64,000 bases of DNA, taken from an uncultured Eubacteriales bacterium. Lineage in GTDB: Bacteria > Bacillota > Clostridia > Oscillospirales > CAG-272. The stretch is from assembly GCA_934474225.1 (NCBI GenBank), contig CAKSLU010000004.1, forward strand, positions 1-64,000, in the 5' to 3' direction. A model generated the notes under the pieces. That model saw only the letters and a program-made list of their open reading frames with translations, ran no database searches and was not told the DNA's origin. A program made the position numbers and the translations under genes. Below, in pieces: positions 16,892 to 25,694 of this stretch (the first letter of the stretch is position 1; each line of letters begins with the position of its first letter).

Positions 16892-17404
16892 GTGAATCTG
16901 ATGCTGACCCCCGACTTCATGTTTGCCCGCACGGCGGACATCACGCCGGCATTTCTGAAGAAAAATTCCATCGCCGCCCTGCTCTGCGACATCGACAACA
17001 CGCTCTCGCCCTACGAGGACGCCGTGCCGAACGACGAGATTCGCGCATGGGTCAAGTCCATGCAGGCGGCGGGCATCGCGCTCGCGCTGATTTCCAACAA
17101 CACGCCTGCGCGCGTGGAGACCTACAACGCGCCGCTCGGGCTCGTCGCCTATGCCGATGCGAAAAAGCCCTCCACCGCCCGCTATCTGGACGCAGCGCGC
17201 GCGCTCGGCGTCGATGTGCACACCTGTGCGGTACTGGGCGACCAGCTGCTGACCGACTGCCTCTCGGCGCGCCGCCTCGGCGTCCCCTGCATCATCGTGC
17301 CGCCCATCCGCGACAAGAAGACGCTGTTCTTCCGCTGCAAGCGCGCCCTTGAAAAACCGTTTCTCGCCGCCTATCGGCGAGCGCATAAAGGAGAAAACCA
17401 GTGA
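16892..17404 (+). CDS. yqeG: YqeG-family HAD IIIA-type phosphatase
   Basis: GTG start with AAAGGAG seven bases upstream; 170 residues. HAD motifs: catalytic DIDNTLSPY, second motif LISNNTP, lysine in DAKKPS, and GDQLLTD for the fourth motif. The arrangement matches the YqeG family, which in Firmicutes is encoded with ribosome- or shikimate-related genes and has an unproven substrate. The stop codon overlaps the start of the endonuclease-IV-like gene (17401), so both are expressed together. Family assignment is firm; physiological role is not. Confidence 0.88.
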   Translation: MNLMLTPDFMFARTADITPAFLKKNSIAALLCDIDNTLSPYEDAVPNDEIRAWVKSMQAAGIALALISNNTPARVETYNAPLGLVAYADAKKPSTARYLDAARALGVDVHTCAVLGDQLLTDCLSARRLGVPCIIVPPIRDKKTLFFRCKRALEKPFLAAYRRAHKGENQ

Positions 17405-18261
17405 TCAACAAACGCTCCTGCCCGCATTTCGGGCCGGGCGGCAACAGCGAGAGCTTTTACGCCGCCGGAAACAAGAGTACCAAGCAGGCGCCCGCCTTTG
17501 TGCAAAGCATGGGGCTGGACGCCTATGAATACGAGGCGGGCAACGGCATTTCCGCCGGGGAAAAATCGCTCGCCGAGGTCGGCGAGGCGGCACGCGCCTG
17601 CGGCATCGAGATGTCGCTGCACACGCCGTATTTCATCTCGCTCTCGGGCGTTGACCCCGAGAAGCGGCTGAAAAGCATTGACTATATTGAAAAAAGCCTG
17701 TGGGCTGCTTCCCTGCTCGGCGCCAACGAAATCGTCATTCACTGCGGCTCGGCGGGCAAAATCAGCCGCGAGGAGGCGATGCGCCTCTCTGCGGACACGC
17801 TCTACAAGACGCTCGAACGGGTCGGCGATGTGCCGATTTCGCTCGGCGTGGAGACGATGGGCAAGCAGAATCAGCTCGGCACGCTCGACGAGGTGCTCAC
17901 GCTCTGCAAGATGGACGCACGGCTCTCGCCGGTCGTCGATTTCGGGCATCTGAACGCGCGCGACTGCGGCGGCGTGTTCCCGGATGCGGACGCTTACCGC
18001 GCGCTGTTCGACCGCGTTGCGGAAGTCCTCGGCGACGACAAGGCGCGCTACATGCACTGCCACTTTTCCAAGATTGAGTGGACGGCGGCGGGCGAAAAGC
18101 GGCATCTCACCTTTGCCGACACGCTCTACGGACCCGACTTTGAGCCGCTTGCGGAGGCGCTCGTGCGCGACAACCTCTGCCCGCGCATCATCTGCGAATC
18201 CGCCGGTACCATGGCAGAGGATGCCCTCGCCATGAAGCAGTGTTACCTCGCGCTGAAGTGA
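17401..18261 (+). CDS. Endonuclease IV-like (AP endonuclease family 2) TIM-barrel protein
   Basis: The 286-residue protein starts at GTG overlapping the yqeG stop. Metal-binding residues of the Nfo/xylose-isomerase-like barrel are present in order: SLHTPYF, IVIHCGS, GVETMG, VVDFGHLNA, MHCHFS and ICESAG. In the characterised family these ligands bind three zinc ions used to cut DNA at abasic sites. The N-terminus FGPGGNSESFYAAG differs from classical Nfo, and related Firmicutes proteins are often called TIM-barrel proteins, so DNA repair is likely but not certain. The downstream gap contains two single-arm palindromic repeats. Confidence 0.82.
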   Translation: MINKRSCPHFGPGGNSESFYAAGNKSTKQAPAFVQSMGLDAYEYEAGNGISAGEKSLAEVGEAARACGIEMSLHTPYFISLSGVDPEKRLKSIDYIEKSLWAASLLGANEIVIHCGSAGKISREEAMRLSADTLYKTLERVGDVPISLGVETMGKQNQLGTLDEVLTLCKMDARLSPVVDFGHLNARDCGGVFPDADAYRALFDRVAEVLGDDKARYMHCHFSKIEWTAAGEKRHLTFADTLYGPDFEPLAEALVRDNLCPRIICESAGTMAEDALAMKQCYLALK

Positions 18262-18269
18262 GGCTGTAA

Positions 18270-18297
18270 CGGACCGTCGAGGACGCCGGTCCCTACA
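18270..18297 (-). repeat. Intergenic GTAGGGACCGGCGTC-type repeat, single arm
   Basis: Reverse-orientation arm directly downstream of the endonuclease-IV-like gene; almost identical to the right arm at 11794-11821. Confidence 0.75.
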
Positions 18298-18402
18298 AAA
18301 AGCAAGGTGCGCTCCGGGCGCACGCCGAAATGTTTTCATTTTGCCCTGTAAAAAGCACCTGTGTGCAATCAACAGCACCGGGCACCAATCAACGCGCCGA
18401 CC

Positions 18403-18430
18403 TGTAGGGACAGGCGTCCCCGACGGTCCG
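18403..18430 (+). repeat. Intergenic GTAGGGACCGGCGTC-type repeat, single arm
   Basis: Forward arm beginning TGTAGGGACAGGCGTCC; with the arm at 18270 it forms a loosely spaced inverted pair in the gap before the M24 peptidase gene. Confidence 0.7.
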
Positions 18431-18511
18431 CATCGATTCATGCATAGTGCTCTCGATTGACAGCGGCAATTCTTCATCAACAAAAATCAATCCAAAAGGA
18501 GAAATCATATC

Positions 18512-19579
18512 ATGACCCGTGCAGAAAAACTTCGCGAAAAGATTGCGCCCTTTGCGGACGCCATCGTGATTACCGATGTCTTAAACCAGTATTACATCAG
18601 CGGCTTCCGCTTCACCGACGGCTATGTCCTCGTCACCAAGGAAAGCGCGCACATCGTCACCGACTTCCGCTATGTGGAGGCGGCGGAAAAGCTCGCACCC
18701 GCAGGCTTCACCATCGTCACCCCCGCCCGCGGCGCGGAAATGGCAACCTACATGCACGATGTCTGCGCCCGCGAGGGCGTGAAGACCGTCGCCTTTGAGG
18801 AGGCGCGCATCACCTATGCCGAGCACGAAAAGCTGAAAGACGCACTCGGCGTGGACTTCGTCCCCTCCCGCGGTGTCATCGAGCAGATGCGCCGCGTCAA
18901 GGACAAGGACGAGGTGGACAAAATGTGCGCCGCACAGAAGATCACCGACGACGCATTCACGCACATTCTCTCGGTCATCACCCCCGAAATGACAGAAATC
19001 GAAGTCGCCACCGAGCTGGAATACTTCATGCGCAAGCACGGCGGCGAGGACAAGAGCTTTGACACCATCTGCGTGTCGGGCAGCGCCTCCTCCCTGCCGC
19101 ACGGCGTGCCGCGCAACCGGAAGCTGGAGCGCGGCTTCCTCACGATGGACTACGGCTGCGTGGTGGACGGCTACCACTCCGACATGACCCGCACGGTCTG
19201 CATCGGCAAGGCGGACGAGGAGATGAAGCGCCTCTACAACACGGTGCTCAAGGCGCAGGTTTCCGCCATTGAGGGCGCCAAAGTCGGCATGAAGTGCGCC
19301 GCCGTCGATGCCATCGCGCGCGACATCATCGAGGGCGCGGGCTACCACGGCGCGTTCGGTCACTCGCTCGGGCACAGCGTCGGGCTTGAGATCCACGAAG
19401 CGCCGAACTTCGCGCCCCGCTCCGCCGACTTCTTCGAGAACGGGCATGTCATCACCGTCGAGCCGGGCATTTACCTGGCGGGCAAATACGGCTGCCGCAT
19501 CGAGGACATGGTCTGGGCGCACGACGACACGGTCACCTCGCTCACCCATTCCAAAAAAGAGCTCATCGAGCTGTTCTGA
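18512..19579 (+). CDS. M24 family Xaa-Pro aminopeptidase
   Basis: The 355-residue protein starts at ATG behind AAAAGGAG. The N-terminal creatinase-like domain (about 1-125) is followed by a pita-bread catalytic domain. Dinuclear metal ligands are visible: TMDYGC and SDMTRT (Asp), GHSLGHSVGLEIHE (His), TVEPGIY (Glu) and RIEDMV (Glu). It probably removes N-terminal residues preceding proline from peptides in the cytoplasm. In Firmicutes such genes are often next to efp, as here (efp starts 280 bp downstream). Confidence 0.93.
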   Translation: MTRAEKLREKIAPFADAIVITDVLNQYYISGFRFTDGYVLVTKESAHIVTDFRYVEAAEKLAPAGFTIVTPARGAEMATYMHDVCAREGVKTVAFEEARITYAEHEKLKDALGVDFVPSRGVIEQMRRVKDKDEVDKMCAAQKITDDAFTHILSVITPEMTEIEVATELEYFMRKHGGEDKSFDTICVSGSASSLPHGVPRNRKLERGFLTMDYGCVVDGYHSDMTRTVCIGKADEEMKRLYNTVLKAQVSAIEGAKVGMKCAAVDAIARDIIEGAGYHGAFGHSLGHSVGLEIHEAPNFAPRSADFFENGHVITVEPGIYLAGKYGCRIEDMVWAHDDTVTSLTHSKKELIELF

Positions 19580-19582
19580 GCG

Positions 19583-19669
19583 ATGAAACGGCTGATTCTG
19601 ACGTTCACCGCCTTTCTCGCCCTGGAAGTCGCGCTCTGCGTCGCACTTTTCAAGCGGCTGGACAAGTAA
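19583..19669 (+). CDS. Possible 28-residue membrane microprotein
   Basis: The reading frame starts 3 bases after the peptidase stop, so translation could be coupled; no clear ribosome site of its own. It encodes MKRLILTFTAFLALEVALCV... ending KRLDK: two positive residues, one hydrophobic helix of about 18 residues, and a charged tail. It is followed within ten bases by a terminator, so it lies in the peptidase transcript. It may be a real single-pass peptide or chance. Confidence 0.35.
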   Translation: MKRLILTFTAFLALEVALCVALFKRLDK

Positions 19670-19676
19670 AATACAC

Positions 19677-19706
19677 AAAAACGGCGGTTTCTCCGCCGTT
19701 TTTTGC
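19677..19706 (+). terminator. Intrinsic terminator after M24 peptidase
   Basis: Stem AACGGCGG/CCGCCGTT with a short loop followed by TTTTTT. Confidence 0.85.
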
Positions 19707-19736
19707 AGGCAAGACGGATTTTTTTGCAAAAACCCC

Positions 19737-19765
19737 TTGCAATCCGGGCAAAAATAGGGTAGAAT
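19737..19765 (+). promoter_or_regulatory. Promoter of efp
   Basis: -35 TTGCAA (19737-19742), 17-bp spacer, -10 TAGAAT (19760-19765); gives a leader of about 90 bases before the efp ATG. Confidence 0.7.
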
Positions 19766-19860
19766 AAGCTGTATTATACTGGCTGAGTCAGAGCGACGAC
19801 GACCTCGCGCCTCCGCCTATATTCTATAAAACCATCGGTCGTTGGGAAGGATTTATATTT

Positions 19861-20418
19861 ATGGTAGTAGCAGGAGATTTCAAAAACGGCGTTACCTTTG
19901 AAATGGACGGCAATGTGCTTCAGGTCGTCGAATTCCAGCATGTAAAGCCCGGCAAGGGCGCGGCTTTCGTCCGCACCAAGCTGAAGAATGTCATCACCGG
20001 CGCGGTCGTGGAGAGAACATTCAGCCCGACCGACAAGTTTGAGAACGCTTATGTCGAGCGCAAGGACATGCAGTACCTGTACAACGACGGCGAGCTCTAC
20101 TATTTCATGGACATGGAGACCTATGACCAGCTCCCCATCAACGCGGACAAGCTCGGCGACGACTTCCGCTTTGTCAAGGAGAACATGATGTGCCGCATTG
20201 TTTCCTACAAGGGCAATGTCTTCGGTGTTGAGCCTCCCACGTTCGTTGAGCTCGAAGTTACCGACACCGAGCCCGGCTTCAAGGGCGATACCGCTACCGG
20301 TACCACCAAGCCCGCTACGCTGGAGACCGGCGCTGTTATCAAGGTTCCGCTGTTTGTCAACACCGGCGATATTCTCAAGGTCGACACGAGAACCGGCGAA
20401 TACCTGTCCAGAGCATAA
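19861..20418 (+). CDS. efp: Translation elongation factor P
   Basis: The 185-residue protein has the standard three-domain length and motifs: FKNGVTFEMDG, the tip loop KPGKGAAF with Lys32 (the residue modified or used unmodified in EF-P to reach the peptidyl-transferase centre), NVFGVEPPTFVELEV, and the C-terminal signature GAVIKVPLFVNTGD followed by VDTRTGEYLSRA. It relieves ribosome stalling at polyproline stretches. A GGGAAGG ribosome site is 10 bases upstream, and the gene has its own promoter and terminator. No EF-P-modification gene is evident in this window. Confidence 0.97.
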   Translation: MVVAGDFKNGVTFEMDGNVLQVVEFQHVKPGKGAAFVRTKLKNVITGAVVERTFSPTDKFENAYVERKDMQYLYNDGELYYFMDMETYDQLPINADKLGDDFRFVKENMMCRIVSYKGNVFGVEPPTFVELEVTDTEPGFKGDTATGTTKPATLETGAVIKVPLFVNTGDILKVDTRTGEYLSRA

Positions 20419-20426
20419 ATGAAAGA

Positions 20427-20455
20427 AAAGTGCCGGGTTTTCACGGCACTTTTTG
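20427..20455 (+). terminator. Intrinsic terminator after efp
   Basis: AGTGCCG/CGGCACT stem, loop of 8, then TTTTT. Confidence 0.85.
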
Positions 20456-20518
20456 TTCGATTCTGTTTTACAAAGTCGGCTTTTGCCGAATGAATACTGA
20501 ATATTGGAGGATACAACC

Positions 20519-20944
20519 ATGACGATTACCGAAAAGACCGCGTATCTGAAGGGCCTTATGGAGGGTCTCACCCTCGATGAAACCAAGCCGGAGGGCAAGC
20601 TGCTGAAGGCTGTCGTCGAGACGCTCGACGAAATGGCAAACGACCTCTCCGACCTCGGCGGCGATGTCGCCACGCTCAACGACTATGTCGAAGAGCTGGA
20701 CGAAGACCTCGGCGAGGTTGAGGAATACCTCTGCGACGAGGACGAAGATGAAGACGACGAGTTCGAGTGCGACGGCGACTGCGACGATTGCGACGAGGAC
20801 TGCGACGGCTTCTATGAGGCTGTCTGCCCGCACTGCGGCGAGACGGTCTGCTTCGACGAGACCTGCGATCCCCGCGACCTCGTTTGCCCCGCTTGCCAGG
20901 AGCATTTCGATTGCCTCGATTCTCCCGAAGGCGACGAAGAATAA
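20519..20944 (+). CDS. Acidic zinc-ribbon protein with CD1247-type N-terminus
   Basis: ATG follows TTGGAGG; 141 residues. The N-terminal helical part (ITEKTAYLKGLMEGL...LDEMANDLSDL) resembles the small CD1247 N-terminal domain of Clostridia, from memory. A central stretch is almost entirely Asp/Glu/Cys, and the C-terminus has a zinc ribbon (CPHCGETVCF...CPACQEHF). The very acidic middle contains CDGDCDDCDEDCDG, which could bind further metal. It is soluble and cytoplasmic; function unknown. It lies alone between efp and a strong terminator and may be expressed by read-through from efp. Confidence 0.75.
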   Translation: MTITEKTAYLKGLMEGLTLDETKPEGKLLKAVVETLDEMANDLSDLGGDVATLNDYVEELDEDLGEVEEYLCDEDEDEDDEFECDGDCDDCDEDCDGFYEAVCPHCGETVCFDETCDPRDLVCPACQEHFDCLDSPEGDEE

Positions 20945-20959
20945 GCCAGAAAATTGATA

Positions 20960-20995
20960 AGAGCCCCCGACGCAATGCGTCGGGGGCTCTTTTTG
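20960..20995 (+). terminator. Intrinsic terminator
   Basis: Long GC stem AGAGCCCCCGACGC/GCGTCGGGGGCTCT with a minimal loop followed by TTTTT; marks the boundary to the AT-rich island. Confidence 0.9.
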
Positions 20996-21100
20996 CGTCA
21001 GCGCTGCGTACGACCTTATAGCTGTTCAAACACATTATGATTATTTTTCCATGTCTCAATGCTGTAAATGTCAAGTATTGTACATAGTGCTTGCTATATA

Positions 21101-21129
21101 TTGATTTTGAACACCAGAAATGATATAAT
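21101..21129 (+). promoter_or_regulatory. Promoter at start of AT-rich island
   Basis: -35 TTGATT (21101-21106), 17-bp spacer, -10 TATAAT (21124-21129), shortly before the 63-residue gene. Confidence 0.7.
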
Positions 21130-21152
21130 ATTAGCAATATACGCAGGAGTGC

Positions 21153-21344
21153 ATGACAAATATGAGGATTAAGTTTATTACACTGGTGATAGTTTGTTCT
21201 ATTTTGATGTCTTTGTGCGGATATTACAAATATAAAGTCAAGTCTAATATAATCCTCATCGACTATGGATGCGGGTATGGAGCGGCATACTTCATCGTAG
21301 ATGGTGGAGTATTTTCAGGGAACGGATTCCATAAATCTAAATAA
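21153..21344 (+). CDS. Small membrane-anchored protein, unknown
   Basis: The 63-residue product has an N-terminal hydrophobic helix (ITLVIVCSILMSLCGYY) and a short exported tail with glycine-rich YGCGYGAAYF. A CAGGAG site lies just upstream; the alternative ATG at 21162 has better spacing and would remove three residues. The region is AT-rich and unlike the GC-rich genome around it, suggesting acquisition. LCGYY could be a degenerate lipobox. Not recognised. Confidence 0.45.
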   Translation: MTNMRIKFITLVIVCSILMSLCGYYKYKVKSNIILIDYGCGYGAAYFIVDGGVFSGNGFHKSK

Positions 21345-21376
21345 CAAGGTGTTCCATCTGATGTATAATAACTACA

Positions 21377-22179
21377 ATGCAAAGATATCGATTTTACATA
21401 ATACTTGATAATGGAGAAGACTATAGGAAGACAAGGATTCTACTGTTAATTGCTTTACTGATATTGACCGTACTTCTCTGCGGATGCAATCAATATTCAA
21501 TTCAATACGCTGTATACGATACTCCGATTTATGGAACATACAGCTTTATGGAACATACAGCAAAACATTAAAAAACGAGACGCAAACACTATCTCTATTT
21601 GACGATAGCACATACAAATATGTCAGATGTCAAGAATATGATCCCAAAACGGAGTATCATGTAGAAGGAAGTTTTCATGCAGAGGCGGTAAACGCTGATA
21701 TTACAAAAATTGTCCTCTCTGACCTCAACCGTGAAAGTGCTGGGGATATTCGTTATTCGTTTTCTAATGGAAACATCATTTATAAGTACAAGAATCTGAT
21801 TGGATACTATATTAAAGAACCTATTAACACAAAATCAAGTTTCATTATACATTCGCATTATGACAGTGATAGTTATTTCGAGTTTAATGGGAAAGGAACC
21901 GCACAAGCAAAATATAATGGCAGAGAAAGCGCGGATGAAATTGCATACGAAATTAAAGATAACATTATATGGGTTGATTTCGCCGGTACTGGCGAGTATG
22001 AGCCATTTTACCAGCTTATATGAAATGGACTGCGAGGCATTAAAAACCAAGGATTGGATTTATCACTTTGTTTTCCAAATGGCAATGTGCCTTATCTGTA
22101 TACGGGGATTATCCCCCTTCACCAAACCCATATCGGCGCTAAGGTCGCTTCCCGGCGTTGCTATCCTCCGATGCGGTAA
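21377..22179 (+). pseudogene. Lipoprotein gene broken by a 17-bp tandem duplication
   Basis: Frame 1 gives a lipoprotein-like N-terminus (ILLLIALLILTVLLCGC) and stops at 21571. A second frame, open to 22023, carries the body (LKNETQTLSLFDDSTYKYVR...). The join contains two perfect 17-bp copies, 21528-21544 and 21545-21561. Removing one copy joins the frames seamlessly (DTPIYGTYSKTLKNETQ). After the TGA at 22021 the same frame continues with plausible protein (LDLSLCFPNGNVPYLYTG) to 22177, so a nonsense change may also be present. The inactivated product looks like a small secreted lipoprotein. Removal of one 17-bp copy would restore the frame up to 22023. Confidence 0.7.
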
Positions 22180-22231
22180 AAGCAATTCTATTATATCACA
22201 ATTTGTAATTCTATGAAAGGTATTTGTGTAA

Positions 22232-22260
22232 TTGAATCACTTGTTGTGAGACGATTTAAT
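22232..22260 (+). promoter_or_regulatory. Promoter of the LRR lipoprotein gene
   Basis: -35 TTGAAT (22232-22237), 17-bp spacer, -10 TTTAAT (22255-22260); transcription would start very close to the first ATG. Confidence 0.5.
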
Positions 22261-22274
22261 TATACCAGTTTATT

Positions 22275-23666
22275 ATGAAAATACTCAAAATAATAATGAA
22301 AAAACGCAGTACATTTATCGTAGTAATAACACTCATACTGTGTATTGTTACCGCCACCATTACAAGCTGCACCCATGCCAACGACGAAATTGACGATGAC
22401 AATCCCCAGAACTCACAAACCGCATCCCCCGACATAATCGGTGAAGTAAATGGCGATGCTCTAAGTCGAGAAGGACTTGCAGCGATTATGAAGACTCCCC
22501 TACCGATTCCCGGCGGTAGGCTTCCTGTAGGATACTGGCTTGAATGGGGTACGGAAGCAGTGGACCTAATTGAATATGCTGTCGTAGATTTGGATGGTGA
22601 TTCAAATCTTGAAACTATAATACATTATTCTCAAAATAAACATAACGCATGGAATCACGGCTATGTAATAATTCATGGCACAGGAGAATCTGCACGAGGA
22701 TATACATATAGTTATGAACCAACGCTGATTCTTAAATCGGACGGAACATTTGTGAGCAAAGACAACGAATTGAGTGCAAAAATGATCAAGCTCACATTCG
22801 ACAAATATCCAACAGAAGAGCTGATGGCATATTCCAAATCAACAGACGATGGAAGCACAAAATACTATATCAATGATAACTCTGTATCTAAAGAAGAGTT
22901 TGATACATTTTGGTCAGAACTTCAAAAAAAGACAAATGCAAAGTGGCATGAGATACCGAAAGATTTTCCGTTAACTGGTGATATAACGCCTGACTCTGAC
23001 GATCCCATTATCAACGGCTTTGATATCAGAAACATCAGTAATTATCCGGAATTCGAGATGGCAATTCGAGAAAGAATTGGTAAAGCAACTGGTGACCTTA
23101 CAAGAAAGGATTTTCTCAGCGTAACCAGTCTTAATCTGTCAGGGCGCGGCATCAAAGATATTACACCTGTAAAAGTTCTTGTTAATCTTGTTGAGTTAAA
23201 TGCTTCTTCAAATAATATTACCGATATGTCTCCGCTTTCCGGACTTCAAAACCTGTATGTTCTTGATCTAAGCAGCAACAACCTCGATGATATTTCACCG
23301 ATTGCAATGCTTAGTAACCTTGCAACTTTAGGTTTGGACAGTAATTTAGGCATAAATATTTCGCCTTTAGCAAATCTAAAAAATCTTGTTAACTTAAGTA
23401 TACAGAATAGTGAGCTAACCGATATTTCCGCTCTTACGGAATTGAATGTTACTGACCTCAATTTGTCCGGGAACAATATCAATGATATCAGTCCGCTCGG
23501 TACTCTGCCAAAGATTGAACGCTTGAAATTGAATGACAACCCGATAACAGATCTTTCAGCTCTTAAAAATACAACTACATTACTTGATTTATATATAGTA
23601 AATTGTCCTATTAAGGATTTTTCACCGGTCGCACATGTTAGGAGAATAGAACCATATACTGAATAA
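22275..23666 (+). CDS. Leucine-rich-repeat lipoprotein
   Basis: The 463-residue product (or 456 from the ATG at 22296, which leaves a more usual leader length) has a signal peptide with lipobox ITSC, then an Asp/Asn-rich linker. A globular domain spans about 60-250, and six to seven LRR units of about 22 residues (VTSLNLSGRGIKDITPVKVL, LYVLDLSSNNLDDISPI) reach the C-terminus. The repeats are of the internalin-like bacterial type used for protein binding. It is probably anchored on the outer face of the membrane. Codon use is AT-rich compared with both flanks. No ribosome site is evident. Binding partner unknown. Confidence 0.8.
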   Translation: MKILKIIMKKRSTFIVVITLILCIVTATITSCTHANDEIDDDNPQNSQTASPDIIGEVNGDALSREGLAAIMKTPLPIPGGRLPVGYWLEWGTEAVDLIEYAVVDLDGDSNLETIIHYSQNKHNAWNHGYVIIHGTGESARGYTYSYEPTLILKSDGTFVSKDNELSAKMIKLTFDKYPTEELMAYSKSTDDGSTKYYINDNSVSKEEFDTFWSELQKKTNAKWHEIPKDFPLTGDITPDSDDPIINGFDIRNISNYPEFEMAIRERIGKATGDLTRKDFLSVTSLNLSGRGIKDITPVKVLVNLVELNASSNNITDMSPLSGLQNLYVLDLSSNNLDDISPIAMLSNLATLGLDSNLGINISPLANLKNLVNLSIQNSELTDISALTELNVTDLNLSGNNINDISPLGTLPKIERLKLNDNPITDLSALKNTTTLLDLYIVNCPIKDFSPVAHVRRIEPYTE

Positions 23667-23678
23667 AAACATGTATAA

Positions 23679-23719
23679 ACAGCTGGTGGAGATGTAAGAT
23701 CTCCACCAGCTGCCTTTTT
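23679..23719 (+). terminator. Intrinsic terminator after LRR gene
   Basis: CAGCTGGTGGAGAT/ATCTCCACCAGCTG stem with a 5-base loop and T-run. Confidence 0.9.
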
Positions 23720-23824
23720 AGAAGTACATGTTATAGTGTGTGATGGTGTATTCATGGCGATTCCTTCATACTGTATGATAAAAGACTAACAGTATAACTT
23801 TGTTTTCCATATCTACTCCATTTT

Positions 23825-23853
23825 AGACCCAAGCTTTACGCTTGGGTCTTTTG
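23825..23853 (+). terminator. Orphan hairpin terminator between LRR gene and CRISPR array
   Basis: AGACCCAAGC/GCTTGGGTCT stem followed by TTTT. The 23667-24026 stretch otherwise holds no gene that I can see. Confidence 0.7.
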
Positions 23854-24026
23854 CTTATAAAACTACTCTTTTGTCTATTCCTATTCAAGCACATAGGAGG
23901 GAGACAAACCCGCTATTTTCTATACACCGGTTAGCGCACCGGGCTGATTTTTATCTCGGCAGATCGTCATAGCCGAGCACAGTTTGCAACATACTTTCAC
24001 GATTTTCACCGTGTTATTTGGCGCAA

Positions 24027-25517
24027 ATTTCAATCCACGCACCCCTGAACGGGGTGCGACTTTCTCGCGGGCAAAGGGAGGCAAGCCTGTGGACAAATTT
24101 CAATCCACGCACCCCTGAGCGGGGTGCGACCGGCAAGCTCGCCTACAAGCTCTTTGACATCTGATTTCAATCCACGCACCCCTAAGCGGGGTGCGACTTC
24201 AGGGGCATAATCATTTTCGACAAGCCAAGACACATTTCAATCCACGCACCCTTGAGCGGGGTGCGACACTGCTCCAAGAGCGGCTACAATACGCGCAACT
24301 GGACATTTCAATCCACGCACCCCTAAGCGGGGTGCGACTTGGCGCGGCGCTCCACATATGCCTGCGCCTACAATTTCAATCCACGCACCCCTAAGCGGGG
24401 TGCGACTACGACCGCACGATCTCCCCGTAGCTCATTTGCATATTTCAATCCACGCACCCCTGAGCGGGGTGTGACCCAGCGGTACCGATAGACGCGCATT
24501 TTGTATTGCCAATTTCAATCCACGCACCCCTAAGCGGGGTGCGACGGGAATGTGGTACAATAAAGACAACGGGGGAACCCGGCATTTCAATCCACGCACC
24601 CCTAAGCGGGGTGCGACGACCTGCATGGTACAAACAAATTCGGGATGCTTGACATTTCAATCCACGCACCCCTAAGCGGGGTGCGACCTTGTAGACCTCG
24701 TCCAGCAGGTCAATGTACTTCTTATTTCAATCCACGCACCCCTAAGCGGGGTGCGACGCCTCTTTACCCTCAAAGGTGCGTATGCTGTCATTATTTCAAT
24801 CCACGCACCCCTAAGCGGGGTGCGACACATCGACGGAAAACTGGTCGCGAATCACGACCCGCTATTTCAATCCACGCACCCCTAAGCGGGGTGCGACTGT
24901 AGCAGCTGCCAACGATGCCGTGACTATTGCGATTTCAATCCACGCACCCCTAAGCGGGGTGCGACGAAGCGAGTTCATAAAGTCAAGCACGCAATACTCA
25001 TTTCAATCCACGCACCCCTAAGCGGGGTGCGACCGCCGCGGCATTGCAGATTGCGGCAAGCGCCAACAATTTCAATCCACGCACCCCTAAGCGGGGTGCG
25101 ACCTACAGCACCTTTGCGCTGTACACAGCAGACCTGCGATTTCAATCCACGCACCCCTAAGCGGGGTGCGACACGAAAGCCATTTCTACACAAATTGATT
25201 TGCAGAAAATTTCAATCCACGCACCCCTAAGCGGGGTGCGACCCGGTGGCTTTGCAACGGACTGCCTCGAAATTGTAGAGATTTCAATCCACGCACCCCT
25301 AAGCGGGGTGCGACCAGAAATTCGGTGCGCTGCTCTCCCTGCCGGACATTTCAATCCACGCACCCCTAAGCGGGGTGCGACAAAGCATCTTCGAGCGCAA
25401 AAAGCCGCTGGCAGAATTTCAATCCACGCACCCCTAAGCGGGGTGCGACATACTTCTCCACAGGCGCGGCAAAATCGGTCAATATTTCAATCCACGCACC
25501 CCTAAGCGGGGTGCGAC
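24027..25517 (-). CRISPR. Type I-C CRISPR array, 22 repeats and 21 spacers
   Basis: A 34-bp repeat recurs 22 times; spacers are 33-38 bp. On the minus strand the repeat begins GTCGCACCCCGCTTAGGGGT and ends GCGTGGATTGAAAT, the conserved I-C 3' handle. The inner CGCACCCC/GGGGTGCG arms form the hairpin cut by Cas5. Variant repeats are at 24027, 24097, 24234 and 24442, all near the left end. That end is therefore the old, leader-distal one; new spacers should enter at 25517 beside cas2. Repeat starts: 24027, 24097, 24164, 24234, 24305, 24373, 24442, 24512, 24584, 24654, 24724, 24793, 24864, 24932, 25000, 25069, 25139, 25209, 25281, 25348, 25416, 25484. Confidence 0.98.
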
Positions 25518-25694
25518 AGCAAACATGCACAACTCGGCGCGGCGCTTTTCAGGCAGCCTCACCAAAAAATATGCGTGTCTGTTCACATGGTCATTTTTCT
25601 GCAACCGAAATTGCAGTCGAAAATACGGCAATCGCCTATTTTCGGCGGTGCGAAGCCCCCGGGAAAACCATGTTCACTCCCGGTTCGCACGGCG
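25518..25694 (-). promoter_or_regulatory. CRISPR leader
   Basis: Non-coding stretch between cas2 and the first (newest) repeat. It contains AT-rich tracts and an inverted repeat (GTGCGAA...TTCGCAC on the minus strand) just after cas2. It should hold the array promoter and integration signals; I could not define a convincing -35/-10 pair. Confidence 0.7.

Noticed and set aside
21997..22179. Possible use of TGA as a sense codon, because protein-like sequence continues after the stop at 22021
   Set aside because: Many intact genes here end in TGA (for example at 1430 and 10855) and tryptophan is encoded by TGG, so the simpler view is a decayed gene.
21000..24026. Prophage or integrative element in the AT-rich island
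   Set aside because: No integrase, transposase, phage structural gene or attachment repeats were seen.
24191..25505. Short frames with repeated SIHAPLSGVR or NPRTPKRGAT peptides
   Set aside because: They are translations of the CRISPR repeat itself and carry no ribosome sites.
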